From assembly GCF_014635565.1 (NCBI RefSeq), contig NZ_BMDB01000002.1, forward strand, positions 1-64,000: a stretch of DNA of 64,000 nucleotides. Reading direction: 5' to 3'. The notes under the pieces are model-generated. The model saw nothing but the letters and a program-made list of their open reading frames with translations, had not been told where the DNA came from and searched no databases. The position numbers and the translations under genes are program-made. The DNA is from Phocicoccus schoeneichii. Lineage in GTDB: Bacteria > Bacillota > Bacilli > Staphylococcales > Salinicoccaceae. Every line of letters starts with the position of its first letter. Within the stretch, counting starts at the first letter, position 1. This document shows positions 1 to 9,021 of the stretch, in pieces.

Positions 1-1174
1 CCGCTTTAATAATAAGTGCGATTGGTGAGAAGAGTTCGGATTGCGCGATTTCACTATCGTTTTTGATATCTGTGAAAATGTAAGGCGTAATTACATTTTT
101 AATTTGTTCTCCTTCTAGTACCATTTTTCCTTCTCTTTTTGCCATCTCAATGAAATTCTTCGTTTTATCTAGTTGAGTCTTGTTGATAATTGGACCGACT
201 AATGTACGTTTCTTCTCTGGGTCTCCGGATTTTATTTTCTTCGTTGCTTTCACAAATTGCTTCACGAAAGTATCATGAATGTCTTGATGCACAATAATCC
301 TATTTACGCTCATACAAATTTGTCCTTGATGAAGGAATGATCCCATCACGGCTGCACGTACCGCTGTTTTAATGTCTGCATCTTTAAGAACCACAAAGGG
401 ACTATTTCCACCGAGTTCTAATGCTACTTGCTTCAAATGACTACCAGCAAGTCCTCCAATATGTCTTCCTACTTCTGTTGAACCTGTGAAACTCACTAAA
501 TTTACTGCATCATGTTCCACAAGCATATCACCAATCTCACTTGGCTCTGTCAAAATAGATTGAAATACACCCGTTGGCATTCCTGCATCATGAAACACTT
601 TTGCAAATACAGAACCACTCGTAATCCCTGTTTGAATATCTGGCTTATGCACAACTGTATTTCCCAGTGCAAGGGCTGGTGCGATTGTTCTCATTGATAG
701 ATGGAATGGGAAGTTAAATGGAGAAATTGAGCTAATCACTCCTTTGGGTTTTCTATATATCTTATTCGTCTTTGTTGGAATGAGACCTGATTTTTCTTCA
801 ACAAACCCGATTTCATCAACGAGCTTAATCGACTCTTTTAATATCATCATCGACATTCTGAATTCTACTTCAGCCTTAATAAACGTACTTCCTGTTTCTT
901 TTATTAAACAGTCGATGATGTCACTTTTATTCTTATTAAATAATTTATACGCCTGCTTCAAAACCTTTTTTCTCGTACGTGGCAGTCTGCCCCACTCTTT
1001 TTGTGCAACCCGTGCACCACTAAGCGCACGTTCTGTTTGATTTTTAGACACAAGTCGAATTGTCGTCAGTATTTCATCATTATATGGATTTAAATTCTCG
1101 AAATTACTCATACCATAACCTGAAACAAATTTTCCATCTATATAACTCTTATTCAATGTTAAAAATGGATTCAC
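1..1174 (-). CDS. Aldehyde dehydrogenase family protein, C-terminus beyond the window
   Basis: NAD(P)-dependent oxidation of an aldehyde to an acid. Reading from 1174 the 391 visible residues give the ALDH fold, with the glutamate motif ALELGGNSPF (Glu about 253) and the catalytic cysteine in GQICMSVNRI (Cys about 287). The start is a GTG at 1174, chosen because GAGGTGA lies 5 nt upstream and no ATG fits. It is divergent from argG. The sequence looks like the aromatic/benzaldehyde dehydrogenase branch, but the substrate cannot be stated. The gene runs off the left edge, so about 70-100 residues are missing. Confidence 0.85.
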   Translation of the reverse strand, partial: MNPFLTLNKSYIDGKFVSGYGMSNFENLNPYNDEILTTIRLVSKNQTERALSGARVAQKEWGRLPRTRKKVLKQAYKLFNKNKSDIIDCLIKETGSTFIKAEVEFRMSMMILKESIKLVDEIGFVEEKSGLIPTKTNKIYRKPKGVISSISPFNFPFHLSMRTIAPALALGNTVVHKPDIQTGITSGSVFAKVFHDAGMPTGVFQSILTEPSEIGDMLVEHDAVNLVSFTGSTEVGRHIGGLAGSHLKQVALELGGNSPFVVLKDADIKTAVRAAVMGSFLHQGQICMSVNRIIVHQDIHDTFVKQFVKATKKIKSGDPEKKRTLVGPIINKTQLDKTKNFIEMAKREGKMVLEGEQIKNVITPYIFTDIKNDSEIAQSELFSPIALIIKA

Positions 1175-1326
1175 AAAAATCACCTCTATATTAATAGTAC
1201 ACAATACCTTTTTAAAATTCTTTTAAACCCATTTTCTAAAAATTGAATTAATATTCTTTATTATGAATTTTTATTATGTTATAGTTATAAACATAGATTT
1301 TTAACAACTTAGGAGAGTGAATTAAA

Positions 1327-2538
1327 ATGAAGAAAAAAGTTGTACTTGCATACTCTGGTGGTTTAGATACAAGTGTTACCATTCAATGGCTTATTGACGA
1401 AGGATTTGACGTTATTGCTGTGTGTTTAGATGTTGGAGAAGGAAATGATCTTGAAGGCACATATAAAAAAGCATTAGACATGGGTGCCATCGATTGTTAT
1501 ATTATCGACGCAACTCTAGAATACGCGAATGAGTTTGTGAGTTATACCATCTATGGTAACTCTATGTATGAAGATAAATACCCACTTGTCAGTGCATTAT
1601 CACGACCATTAATTTCTAAGAAGCTCGTAGAAATCGCACATGAAACTAATGCAGATTACGTGGCACATGGGTGTACGGGTAAAGGAAATGACCAAGTGCG
1701 TTTTGAAGTTGCAATTAAAGCACTGGACCCATCTATTAAAGTTATTGCACCAGTCCGTGAATGGACATGGAGCCGTGAAGAAGAAATCGACTATGCTATA
1801 AAACATAACATTCCAGTCCCTATTGACCATGACTCTCCTTATTCTATTGACCAAAACCTTTGGGGCAGAAGTTGTGAATGTGGGATTTTAGAAAACCCAT
1901 GGGAAACACCACCAGAAGACGCATTCGAACTAACTAAAAACCCAATTGATGCAGAAGATACACCAGAAGAACTGACACTCAGTTTTAATTCCGGATTACC
2001 TGTTGCTATTAATGGTACAGAATATCCACTGGAGCAACTGATTTTATCATTAAACGACATCGCAGGAAAACATGGGATCGGGAGAATCGACCATGTGGAA
2101 AACCGCTTGATTGGAATTAAATCACGTGAAGTGTATGAAACACCAGCAGCGAAAGTAATTCTTACAGCAAAGCGTGACTTAGAAACGATCACACTCACAA
2201 AAGACATCATGCATTTTAAACCAATCATTGAACAAAAATATACAGAGCAGATTTATAATGGACTGTGGTATTCTCCATTGTCTGACGTACTACGTAACAC
2301 TTTAAAAGACCTCCAACAACCCGTAACTGGAGAAGTGAAAGTTCAATTATATAAGGGAAACGTGACTGTCCTTGGGCGTAAGTCAGAAAACAGTCTATAT
2401 AATGAAGCACTCGCAACTTACACAAGTGAAGATGCTTTCGATCAAGCAGCAAGTGTTGGTTTCATTGAAATCTTTGGACTCCCTACAAAAGTTAAATCAA
2501 TGCTTGATAATAAAATAACAGTCGAAAAGTTAAAATAG
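1327..2538 (+). CDS. argG: Argininosuccinate synthase
   Basis: Joins citrulline and aspartate using ATP to form argininosuccinate, the penultimate step of arginine synthesis, in the cytosol. The 403-residue length is the family norm. The ATP-binding loop AYSGGLDTS is at residues 8-16, and further family blocks ([22 protein letters not shown]) are present. ATG at 1327 follows GGAGAGTG. A strong terminator follows directly and argH (argininosuccinate lyase), which normally follows argG in staphylococci, is not here. The last step must be encoded elsewhere or be missing. Confidence 0.96.
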   Translation: MKKKVVLAYSGGLDTSVTIQWLIDEGFDVIAVCLDVGEGNDLEGTYKKALDMGAIDCYIIDATLEYANEFVSYTIYGNSMYEDKYPLVSALSRPLISKKLVEIAHETNADYVAHGCTGKGNDQVRFEVAIKALDPSIKVIAPVREWTWSREEEIDYAIKHNIPVPIDHDSPYSIDQNLWGRSCECGILENPWETPPEDAFELTKNPIDAEDTPEELTLSFNSGLPVAINGTEYPLEQLILSLNDIAGKHGIGRIDHVENRLIGIKSREVYETPAAKVILTAKRDLETITLTKDIMHFKPIIEQKYTEQIYNGLWYSPLSDVLRNTLKDLQQPVTGEVKVQLYKGNVTVLGRKSENSLYNEALATYTSEDAFDQAASVGFIEIFGLPTKVKSMLDNKITVEKLK

Positions 2539-2542
2539 AGGT

Positions 2543-2572
2543 AAAAAAGCAGGTATATGCCTGCTTTTTTTA
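2543..2572 (+). terminator. Rho-independent terminator of argG
   Basis: An 11-bp stem AAAAAAGCAGG/CCTGCTTTTTT with a 6-nt loop, running into T's directly after argG. It separates argG from the next gene. Confidence 0.9.
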
Positions 2573-2597
2573 TTTTTAAATTTTTAAAACATAGTAC

Positions 2598-2626
2598 TTT
2601 ACTAGGAATTAAGATTGTCGTATAAT
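2598..2626 (+). promoter_or_regulatory. SigA-type promoter of the cystine symporter
   Basis: TTTACT at 2598-2603 and TATAAT at 2621-2626 with a 17-bp spacer, about 38 bp before the gene. No riboswitch-like structure is visible between the -10 and the start codon. Confidence 0.6.
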
Positions 2627-2663
2627 ATGAAACAGTGATTTATAAATTGAAAAGGAGCAAATC

Positions 2664-4058
2664 ATGAATATATTTTTAGTAATCATTAACCTTCTTGTAT
2701 TCTTAGGACTACTTGGTTTGGTATTTTTCATGGCAAAAAAACACATCAAGTTTTCATACAGAGTTTTAATTGCACTCGGAATTGGGATTATATTTGGTGC
2801 AGTATTACAACTCATCTATGGCACTGAGAGTACTACATTAAGCAATACTATTGATTGGATGTCCGTTGTTGGATCTGGTTTTGTTAGACTCTTACAAATG
2901 ATCGTCATCCCTCTTGTATTTATCTCTATCTTAGGTGCATTTGCAAAAATGGACGTCAAAGAAAAGTTTGTTAAATCAGGAGTTAAGATTATTTCTATCT
3001 TACTTGGTACAACTGCAATCGCAGCAGTTATTGGTATTACAACAGCCGTATTATTTAACTTAGACGCATCAAATATCAACCTTGGTGATGCTGAGAACGA
3101 CCGTGGTATCACAATTGAAACTACCGCAGAAGGTGTTGTAGATCAGACATTACCACAACAACTTATTTCATTATTACCAGCAAATCCTTTCCTAGATTTC
3201 ACTGGTGGAAGACCAACTTCTACAATTGCAGTTGTAATATTTGCCGCATTCTTAGGATTTGCATTAATTAAATTAACGAAACACAAGCCTGAAATTGGTG
3301 AAAAAGTAAGTAACGGAATTATTGCTATTAACGAATGGGTTATGGAACTCGTAAAAATTATCTTACGACTCACTCCATACGGTATCTTAGCAATCATGTC
3401 TGTAACTGTCGCAACAAGTGACTTTAGAGCTGCCGTTGATCTCGGTATGTTCGTCCTTGCATCTTATGTTGCGCTAATCGCAATGTTCGTTGTTCAATTG
3501 ATTATTATTGCACTTACTGGTCTAAATCCAGTTACGTATATTAAAAAGGCATCTGAAGCATTGCTTTTTGCATTTACATCACGTTCAAGCGCAGGGTCTT
3601 TACCATTAAACATTCAAACTCAAACTGCAAGACTAGGTGTGCCCTCATCAATCGCTAACTTTGCAGGAAGTTTTGGATTATCAATCGGACAAAATGGTTG
3701 TGCGGGAGTTTATCCGTCAATGCTTGCAATCATGGTAGCCCCACTTGCAGGGGTTGAAGTAGATGCACAGTTCATTATCACTTTAATTGCTGTAACAGTA
3801 ATCGCTAGCCTTGGTATTGCTGGTGTCGGTGGTGGTGCAACATTCGCGGCTATCATTGTTTTATCTACTTTAAACTTACCAGTTGTACTTGCAGCAGTAT
3901 TAATTTCTGTAGAACCTTTAATTGATATGGGACGTACCGCTTTAAACGTTAGTGGTTCTATGGTTGCTGGTACAGTTACAGCGCGTACTGATGGTACACT
4001 AGACAAAGAAATCTACGACGACCAAGATTACGATGAATTAACAGCAAGTAGTATTTAA
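2664..4058 (+). CDS. tcyP: Dicarboxylate/amino acid:cation symporter, TcyP-like cystine uptake protein
   Basis: Membrane symporter of the DAACS family. Its 464 residues match the length of Bacillus TcyP (about 463), and the N-terminus (LIALGIGIIFGAVLQLIYG) is TcyP-like, which points to L-cystine as substrate. Typical re-entrant serine-rich and TM7/8 motifs are visible (TSRSSAGSLPLNIQTQ; NGCAGVYPSMLAIM). ATG follows AAAGGAGC. It stands alone with its own promoter and terminator. An exact substrate assignment within DAACS is an inference. Confidence 0.85.
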   Translation: MNIFLVIINLLVFLGLLGLVFFMAKKHIKFSYRVLIALGIGIIFGAVLQLIYGTESTTLSNTIDWMSVVGSGFVRLLQMIVIPLVFISILGAFAKMDVKEKFVKSGVKIISILLGTTAIAAVIGITTAVLFNLDASNINLGDAENDRGITIETTAEGVVDQTLPQQLISLLPANPFLDFTGGRPTSTIAVVIFAAFLGFALIKLTKHKPEIGEKVSNGIIAINEWVMELVKIILRLTPYGILAIMSVTVATSDFRAAVDLGMFVLASYVALIAMFVVQLIIIALTGLNPVTYIKKASEALLFAFTSRSSAGSLPLNIQTQTARLGVPSSIANFAGSFGLSIGQNGCAGVYPSMLAIMVAPLAGVEVDAQFIITLIAVTVIASLGIAGVGGGATFAAIIVLSTLNLPVVLAAVLISVEPLIDMGRTALNVSGSMVAGTVTARTDGTLDKEIYDDQDYDELTASSI

Positions 4059-4065
4059 ATCGACT

Positions 4066-4096
4066 AAACGGATAGACTATGGCTATCCGTTTTTTT
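4066..4096 (+). terminator. Rho-independent terminator of tcyP
   Basis: A 10-bp stem AAACGGATAG/CTATCCGTTT, 7-nt loop, T-rich tail. Confidence 0.88.
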
Positions 4097-4098
4097 AT

Positions 4099-4123
4099 GT
4101 TTTAAATTCTATAAATAGGGAAA
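4099..4123 (+). promoter_or_regulatory. SigB-like promoter of the CsbD gene
   Basis: GTTTTA at 4099-4104 and GGGAAA at 4118-4123, spacer 13 bp, close to the SigB pattern GTTTAA-N12-15-GGGTAT. CsbD genes are classical SigB targets in Bacillus and Staphylococcus, and a similar box precedes the other stress gene at 36.6 kb. Confidence 0.55.
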
Positions 4124-4160
4124 TAATAACTATATACGAAAGAGAGATGGAGTGATTTTA

Positions 4161-4352
4161 ATGGTTGAAGAAAGAAAAGACGGCAAACTAGACCAAGTAA
4201 AAGGAAACGTTAAAGAGACAGTTGGTAACTTAACTGATGATAAATCCCTTGAGCACGAAGGTAAAAAAGACAAAGCTTCTGGTAAGGTAAAAGAAGCGAC
4301 TGAAAAAGCTTCAGATAAAATTCATGAAACTGTAGACAAATTTAAGAAATAA
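4161..4352 (+). CDS. CsbD family general stress protein
   Basis: Small, highly charged, soluble protein of 63 residues with the CsbD repeat pattern ([19 protein letters not shown] ... [14 protein letters not shown]), predicted helical. Its molecular role is not established; the family is induced by general stress. ATG 4161 is preferred over the in-frame GTG at 4152 because GGAG at 4149-4152 is 8 nt upstream and the family starts at this point. The SigB-like promoter upstream and the terminator downstream make it a single-gene unit. Confidence 0.9.
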   Translation: MVEERKDGKLDQVKGNVKETVGNLTDDKSLEHEGKKDKASGKVKEATEKASDKIHETVDKFKK

Positions 4353-4367
4353 GTTAGGTTTTGAGAT

Positions 4368-4398
4368 AACTGTAATGAGGAATCATTACAGTTTTTTT
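4368..4398 (+). terminator. Rho-independent terminator
   Basis: An 11-bp perfect stem AACTGTAATGA/TCATTACAGTT, 4-nt loop, then seven T's. Confidence 0.9.
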
Positions 4399-4448
4399 AT
4401 TTTGTTGCTATACTGTTATAGAAGAAAAAAGGATAGGTGATACATGCA

Positions 4449-5378
4449 TTGAAACATATTATTTTAGATTGTGATCCAGGTCACGATGATGCAATTAATA
4501 TTATTATAGCAACAGCAAAATCCGATATTTTTAATGTATTAGGAATTACAACTGTTGGTGGTAACGTTGAGGTAGAAAAAAATACACTTAATGCTCTAAA
4601 AGTTTTAGAATTGTTAAATAGCGACATACCTGTTTACAAAGGACAGTCTCGTCCACTTGTAAAGGAAATCGAAATTGCTACAGAAATCCATGGAGATTCA
4701 GGAATGGATGGACCAATTTTACCTGACCCGAATCGGAAAGAAGAAGTGTTGCACGCTGTCGATTTTATAATTGAAACAGTTAAGAATTCAAAAGAAAAAG
4801 TAACCCTGGTACCAACTGGTCCATTAACCAATATAGCTATGGCATTAATTAAAGATCCTTCTATTAAAAATAATATCGAAGAAATTGTGTTAATGGGTGG
4901 CGGGACGTTTGGTAACTGGACTCCAGCTGCTGAGTTTAATATCTTTGTCGATGCTGAAGCGGCAGAAGTCGTATTTACAAGTGGTATACCTCTAGCCGTA
5001 TTCGGTCTAGACGTTACACACCAAGTTATTGCAACAGATGATATAGTTGATCGGGTAGGAGAAATTGATAACGAAGTTGCAGAATTTGTAAAAGAGCTTC
5101 TTATTTTCTTCGGACAAACGTATAAAGATTTCTTCGGAATCAATGGTGGCCCAATACATGATGCATGCACATGTATGTATCTTTTAAATCCAGACATGTT
5201 TACAATGGAAGAGGTAAATATCACGATTGAAACTAAAGGTGAAGCCACTTACGGTATGACTGTTGTAGATTTATTAAAGACAACAGGTAAGAAAGAGAAT
5301 ACAAAATTCGCAACTGGCGTAGATCAAGAACGTTTTTGGGATACATTTATGGATACACTCACGTTATTTAACAAATAA
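4449..5378 (+). CDS. Nucleoside hydrolase (inosine-uridine preferring family)
   Basis: Cleaves the N-glycosidic bond of ribonucleosides to base and ribose for salvage. The N-terminal DCDPGHDD (residues 7-14) is the family signature that binds calcium and ribose. NIAMAL, EIVLMGGG and EFNIFVDAEAA follow as expected, with a late His in GGPIHDACT. A TTG start at 4449 is chosen because AGGTGA lies 8 nt upstream and it yields the canonical start MKHIILDCDPGHDD; an in-frame GTG at 4437 overlaps that ribosome site. Length 309 is normal. Single gene between terminators. Confidence 0.9.
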   Translation: MKHIILDCDPGHDDAINIIIATAKSDIFNVLGITTVGGNVEVEKNTLNALKVLELLNSDIPVYKGQSRPLVKEIEIATEIHGDSGMDGPILPDPNRKEEVLHAVDFIIETVKNSKEKVTLVPTGPLTNIAMALIKDPSIKNNIEEIVLMGGGTFGNWTPAAEFNIFVDAEAAEVVFTSGIPLAVFGLDVTHQVIATDDIVDRVGEIDNEVAEFVKELLIFFGQTYKDFFGINGGPIHDACTCMYLLNPDMFTMEEVNITIETKGEATYGMTVVDLLKTTGKKENTKFATGVDQERFWDTFMDTLTLFNK

Positions 5379-5386
5379 CGAATCGC

Positions 5387-5420
5387 CTCGAACATTTTAA
5401 AAGTTCGAGTTGTTTTTTTG
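5387..5420 (+). terminator. Rho-independent terminator
   Basis: Stem CTCGAAC/GTTCGAG with a 9-nt loop (ATTTTAAAA, itself able to extend the stem), followed by seven T's. Confidence 0.8.
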
Positions 5421-5451
5421 ATTAATCATTTATAATCTGACGTGTAAAACA

Positions 5452-5469
5452 TTGTGAATTTTTTTGCAA
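5452..5469 (+). promoter_or_regulatory. Possible Rex (NADH-sensing repressor) operator
   Basis: TTGTGAA, four T's, then TTTGCAA. The first half-site is perfect and the second matches 5 of 7 of the Gram-positive Rex consensus TTGTGAA-N4-TTCACAA. It lies about 80 bp before a butanediol dehydrogenase gene, a class that Rex controls in low-GC Gram-positives. A TATAAT at 5431-5436 lies just upstream. Confidence 0.4.
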
Positions 5470-5548
5470 AAACATACCGAAATAAATGACATTAAAGACT
5501 TTTTATGTTATATTTAAGTTGTAAATAATCAAGTGAGGAGATGTTTAT

Positions 5549-6601
5549 ATGAAAGCTGTAGTATATTATGATACAAAAGATGTACGTATCGAAAATGTGG
5601 AAGAACCAAATGTTCAACCGGGACTAGTAAAAGTTAAAGTCGCTTGGGCTGGTATTTGTGGTACTGACTTACATGAATATCTTGGCGGACCAATTTTCAT
5701 TCCTGGTGACGAACCGAACTCAATAACTGGAAAAGAACGTCCAGTTATTATGGGACATGAGTTTTCTGGGGTTGTTGAAGAAATTGGTGAAGGCGTCGAA
5801 GGGTTAAGTGTTGGTGACAAAGTATGCGTCAACCCCGCTTTAACAAATAACCTCCACCCTAATTTCTTATATGATTTCTATAAAGATGGTACATTTATTG
5901 GCTTAGGAACTGACGGTGCGTTTGCTGACTTCGTTGTGGTACCAAAGAAAAATATCGTGAAACTTAAAGACACAACTTCTTTAAAAATCGGTGCTTTGGT
6001 TGAGCCTACTGCTGTAGCTCTACAAGCAATTCGAGAATCTGAAATGGAATTTGCAGAAACAGTAGCAATATACGGTGCAGGTCCAATCGGCCTTGCTATT
6101 GTACTCGCGGCACGTGCAGCAGGTGCAAAAGACATTTTTGTATTCGACTTGTCTGATGAAAGACTCGAAAAAGCAAAAGAATTTGGTGCAACACATACAC
6201 TAAACTCAGGAAAAGAGAATCCAGTTGAGTACATTCACAATTTCTACCCAGACGGAGTGGATAGAACATTCGAAGTTGCAGGAGTACCTGTCACAGTAGA
6301 ACAATCCGTTCAATCTACACGTCCACGTGGTATGGTTACAATTGTATCTATTTTTGAAAAGCCAATGGACTTTAACCCAATGTCCCTTACTACGAGTGGT
6401 GTGAGAATTTCTTCTTCGCTCGGATACGAACCAGATATCTTCGAAGCAACTGTAAAAATGATTGAATCTGGTCAAATTGACCCAAGCTTAATGATTACTG
6501 GAGAAATCGAATTAGAAGAAGTAATTGACAAAGGCTTCAACCGCCTGATTGAAGATAAAAGCCAAGCAAAAATCTTAGTAAAACTCAGCGGAGATGAGTA
6601 A
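5549..6601 (+). CDS. bdhA: Zinc-dependent (R,R)-butanediol dehydrogenase-like MDR
   Basis: Medium-chain dehydrogenase interconverting acetoin and 2,3-butanediol with NAD(H), a redox-balancing fermentation step. The 350 residues include catalytic-zinc ligands in GICGTDLHEY (about 36-45) and GHEFSGVVEEIGEGVEGLSVGDKV, the long insertion typical of BdhA (GTDGAFADFVVVP), and the Rossmann motif GAGPIGLA. ATG follows GAGGAG. A Rex-like site upstream would couple it to the NADH/NAD ratio. A generic polyol dehydrogenase is the alternative, but the N-terminal third closely follows Bacillus BdhA. Confidence 0.85.
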   Translation: MKAVVYYDTKDVRIENVEEPNVQPGLVKVKVAWAGICGTDLHEYLGGPIFIPGDEPNSITGKERPVIMGHEFSGVVEEIGEGVEGLSVGDKVCVNPALTNNLHPNFLYDFYKDGTFIGLGTDGAFADFVVVPKKNIVKLKDTTSLKIGALVEPTAVALQAIRESEMEFAETVAIYGAGPIGLAIVLAARAAGAKDIFVFDLSDERLEKAKEFGATHTLNSGKENPVEYIHNFYPDGVDRTFEVAGVPVTVEQSVQSTRPRGMVTIVSIFEKPMDFNPMSLTTSGVRISSSLGYEPDIFEATVKMIESGQIDPSLMITGEIELEEVIDKGFNRLIEDKSQAKILVKLSGDE

Positions 6602-6613
6602 TCTTAACGTTTA

Positions 6614-6640
6614 AAACCAGTCCAAGTGACTGGTTTTTTT
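6614..6640 (+). terminator. Rho-independent terminator
   Basis: A 9-bp perfect stem AAACCAGTC/GACTGGTTT, 5-nt loop, T tail. Confidence 0.88.
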
Positions 6641-6719
6641 ATAAGTTTTTATATCCTTTAAAAATATTTATATAGAGTATATTATTTAAATAAGACAAAT
6701 TTTAAAGGTGGAAACATAC

Positions 6720-7394
6720 ATGAAACGTATTCTTGTAATTAGTGATATACATGGAGAACTTGGACTTTTAAATCAACTTTTAGAAAAAGTGCAATATAAC
6801 AATGCGAACGATCAACTTATTCTTTTGGGTGATTATATCGATCGTGGACCTCATTCTAAAGGTGTTATTGAACGCGTTATCGAGTTAAAAGAAGGCGGTG
6901 CAATAACGCTGATGGGCAATCATGAGGATATGCTCCTAGGCACTATAGATGGAATCGAGCTTGAAAAAGAACGCTACAGTAAGAATGGTGGACTACAAAC
7001 CGTTCAAAGTTACGACTCCACAATTAAAAAGTTTCGATTGCCTGATACAGAAGAATTTCATGAACACGTTAAATTTATTCGCTCACTCGATCTTTTTTAT
7101 GAAACCGATGATTACATCTTTGTTCATGCTGGAGTTGTTCCAGGTAAAACGCTCGTTGATTCTTCAAAAAATGATCTTTTATGGATAAGAGATCAGTTTT
7201 TTAAGGCATATGATGGACAGAAAACCGTTATATTTGGACACACACCTACTGGAAGAATACATGGAGACAAGAATTATGCACCTTACTTTGGTAAAAATAA
7301 TATCATAGGTATAGATGGAGGTGCTGTCTTTGGACAGCAATTAAACTGTCTTATATTACCAGAAAAAAGTTACCAGTATGTAAAAAATAAATAA
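6720..7394 (+). CDS. PPP-family metallophosphoesterase / Ser-Thr protein phosphatase
   Basis: Cytosolic metal-dependent phosphatase of 224 residues. The three metal-site signatures are in order at the N-terminus: SDIHG, GDYIDRGPHSKGV and MGNHE, with the later histidines in FVHAG and FGHTPTG. ATG 6720 is chosen because AAAGGTGG is about 10 nt upstream; the in-frame GTG at 6708 lies inside that site. It could act on phosphoproteins or on dinucleotide tetraphosphates. The sequence does not decide. Confidence 0.82.
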   Translation: MKRILVISDIHGELGLLNQLLEKVQYNNANDQLILLGDYIDRGPHSKGVIERVIELKEGGAITLMGNHEDMLLGTIDGIELEKERYSKNGGLQTVQSYDSTIKKFRLPDTEEFHEHVKFIRSLDLFYETDDYIFVHAGVVPGKTLVDSSKNDLLWIRDQFFKAYDGQKTVIFGHTPTGRIHGDKNYAPYFGKNNIIGIDGGAVFGQQLNCLILPEKSYQYVKNK

Positions 7395-7420
7395 ATATGA
7401 AAGTGAAATTCGTATAAAAT

Positions 7421-7447
7421 AGACCCTTTTTTATAAAGGGTCTTTTT
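7421..7447. terminator. Bidirectional terminator between convergent genes
   Basis: Stem AGACCCTTT/AAAGGGTCT with a 5-nt loop, T's on the right and A's on the left. It can serve the phosphatase gene (+) and the methionine synthase-like gene (-), which converge here. Confidence 0.85.
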
Positions 7448-7450
7448 TTA

Positions 7451-8539
7451 TTATAGTAACTCTTCTGCAAGTTCAACAATATAACGTAATTTATTCCATT
7501 GTTCTTCTTCTGTTAAAATATTACCGTGATGCGTAGAGGCAAAGCCACATTGAGGAGATAAACATATTTGTGATTTTGATACAAACTGAGATGCTTCTTC
7601 AATTCTTTCTTTAATTAATGCTTTGTCTTCCAATTCTCCATGCTTAGATGTAAAGAGTCCAAGAACGACTTTTGGTCCATCTTTAGGAATATGTTTTAAT
7701 GGTACAAAATCACCCGATCGATCATCATCATATTCCAAGAAAAATCCATTTACTTTTTCTTTTGCAAACAAGACCGGTGCAACTTTTGCATAACTTCCTT
7801 CAAACGCATGTTTAGAACGGTAGTTTCCTCGGCAAAGATGCGTTGTGATGACTAAGTCATCTGGCTTTTCTTCTAAGACAGTGTTCACAACATATAGTGC
7901 AAGCTCAATGGCCTCTTCTCTCGTAAGATCAGGGTCTCCCCAAAGATACTCTTCTGCATTTAAACCTGCGATATACACATCGTCAAACTGTAAATAGCGG
8001 CACCCTGCATTATAAAAAGCACGTACTGCATCTTGATAAGTTTTTATGATATCATCCGCGTATTCTTTTATGTCTGAATAAATTTCTTTATCACGAATTC
8101 CGCCATTAAATAACTGGTTTGGACTTGGTATTGTTTGTTTGGCTACAGCACGGTCTCCCACAATTTCTTTAAATAACTTGAACTCTTCTATTTGTGGGTG
8201 ATTTTCATTAAAAGATATTTTTCCGTTATTGCGAATACTCCACGCCTCAGTAACCTCTCCTTTGAACTGATAACCGTGTTCAGGCTCGTAACCTTCTATT
8301 CCATTTAATTGTTCTAAAAAGTCTGTATGCCAAAATCGTCTTCTAAACTCCCCGTCAGTTACTGCTTTTAAGCCTACTTCAATTTGCTTATCCACAACTC
8401 TTTTGATTTCCTCAGTCTCAATTTGGAATAGTGTTTCCTTCGATATATTTCCTTCCTTAAAATCTTTACGTGCGTTATGAATACGCTCTGGTCTAAGTAA
8501 ACTTCCTACATGATCTGCTTTAAATGGTCCTTTGGTCAT
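7451..8539 (-). CDS. Cobalamin-independent methionine synthase-like protein (YxjG/YxjH family)
   Basis: Shares the C-terminal catalytic domain of MetE and probably transfers a methyl group to homocysteine or a related thiol. The 362 residues contain the zinc-site motifs THLCRGN and SPQCGFAS and the folate-side start ADHVGSLLRP. The start at 8539 (MTKGPF) is preferred over the in-frame ATG at 8548 because AGGAG at 8549-8553 abuts the latter and is correctly spaced for the former. A methionine-specific T-box lies upstream, supporting a role in methionine supply. It lacks the MetE N-terminal domain, as usual for YxjG/YxjH. Confidence 0.87.
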   Translation of the reverse strand: MTKGPFKADHVGSLLRPERIHNARKDFKEGNISKETLFQIETEEIKRVVDKQIEVGLKAVTDGEFRRRFWHTDFLEQLNGIEGYEPEHGYQFKGEVTEAWSIRNNGKISFNENHPQIEEFKLFKEIVGDRAVAKQTIPSPNQLFNGGIRDKEIYSDIKEYADDIIKTYQDAVRAFYNAGCRYLQFDDVYIAGLNAEEYLWGDPDLTREEAIELALYVVNTVLEEKPDDLVITTHLCRGNYRSKHAFEGSYAKVAPVLFAKEKVNGFFLEYDDDRSGDFVPLKHIPKDGPKVVLGLFTSKHGELEDKALIKERIEEASQFVSKSQICLSPQCGFASTHHGNILTEEEQWNKLRYIVELAEELL

Positions 8540-8661
8540 TTCAATCATCTCCTAAATTTTTAATATACTTTTATCTTATGCATTAGAACATTTAATTCTT
8601 TAATGAATTTCGCATGTCATTTTTGATTTTAATCGCCCCATTTGTAACTATTGACTAAAAA

Positions 8662-8948
8662 AATAAAACGCCCTTTGAATATAATTATTCAAAGGACGTT
8701 CAAGTAACGTGTTACCACCTTTTTTATGCATCCCTCTCGAGAATACATCTCACAGGTACGACGTGAAATACGCGTATACCTTGGCTTTGTAACGGAAGCA
8801 CCCGACTAACTCTTACCGGTGGTTCGAATTAATACTTCAGAGGCCATTTTCAAAATAATATCCACTGTCTTTTTTCACCAACCAAAGACTCTCTTTACTG
8901 TTTCCTTTATTTTTACTTTCCTCGTCAATAGTTTTAGCTTATTTATTG
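8662..8948 (-). ncRNA. T-box riboswitch, methionine specifier (ATG)
   Basis: On the minus strand, in order: a stem I base GAGG/CCTC with AAAATAA/TTATTTT above it; between them a specifier loop with AGTA on the 5' side and GAAA-ATG-G on the 3' side; the apical AGAGAGTC...GGTTGGTGAAA region; the T-box element AAGGTGGTAACACG at 8708-8721; and a terminator at 8667-8699 built on ACGTCCTTTGAAT/ATTCAAAGGGCGT with a T run. The ATG specifier predicts sensing of uncharged tRNA-Met, agreeing with the MetE-like gene downstream. Confidence 0.88.
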
Positions 8949-8954
8949 AGAATA

Positions 8955-8984
8955 AATATAGCATATGGTTTCGCCTTATGTCAA
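8955..8984 (-). promoter_or_regulatory. Promoter of the T-box leader
   Basis: TTGACA at 8984-8979 and TATATT at 8960-8955, spacer 18 bp, placed just upstream of stem I of the T-box. Confidence 0.75.
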
Positions 8985-9021
8985 CAGACTATTTAAAATT
9001 ATCTGAAAACACTAACTATAT

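Noticed and set aside
4634-5248. 204-codon minus-strand ORF over the nucleoside hydrolase gene
   Set aside because: Antisense shadow of a well-supported enzyme gene with low-complexity Ser/Ile composition.
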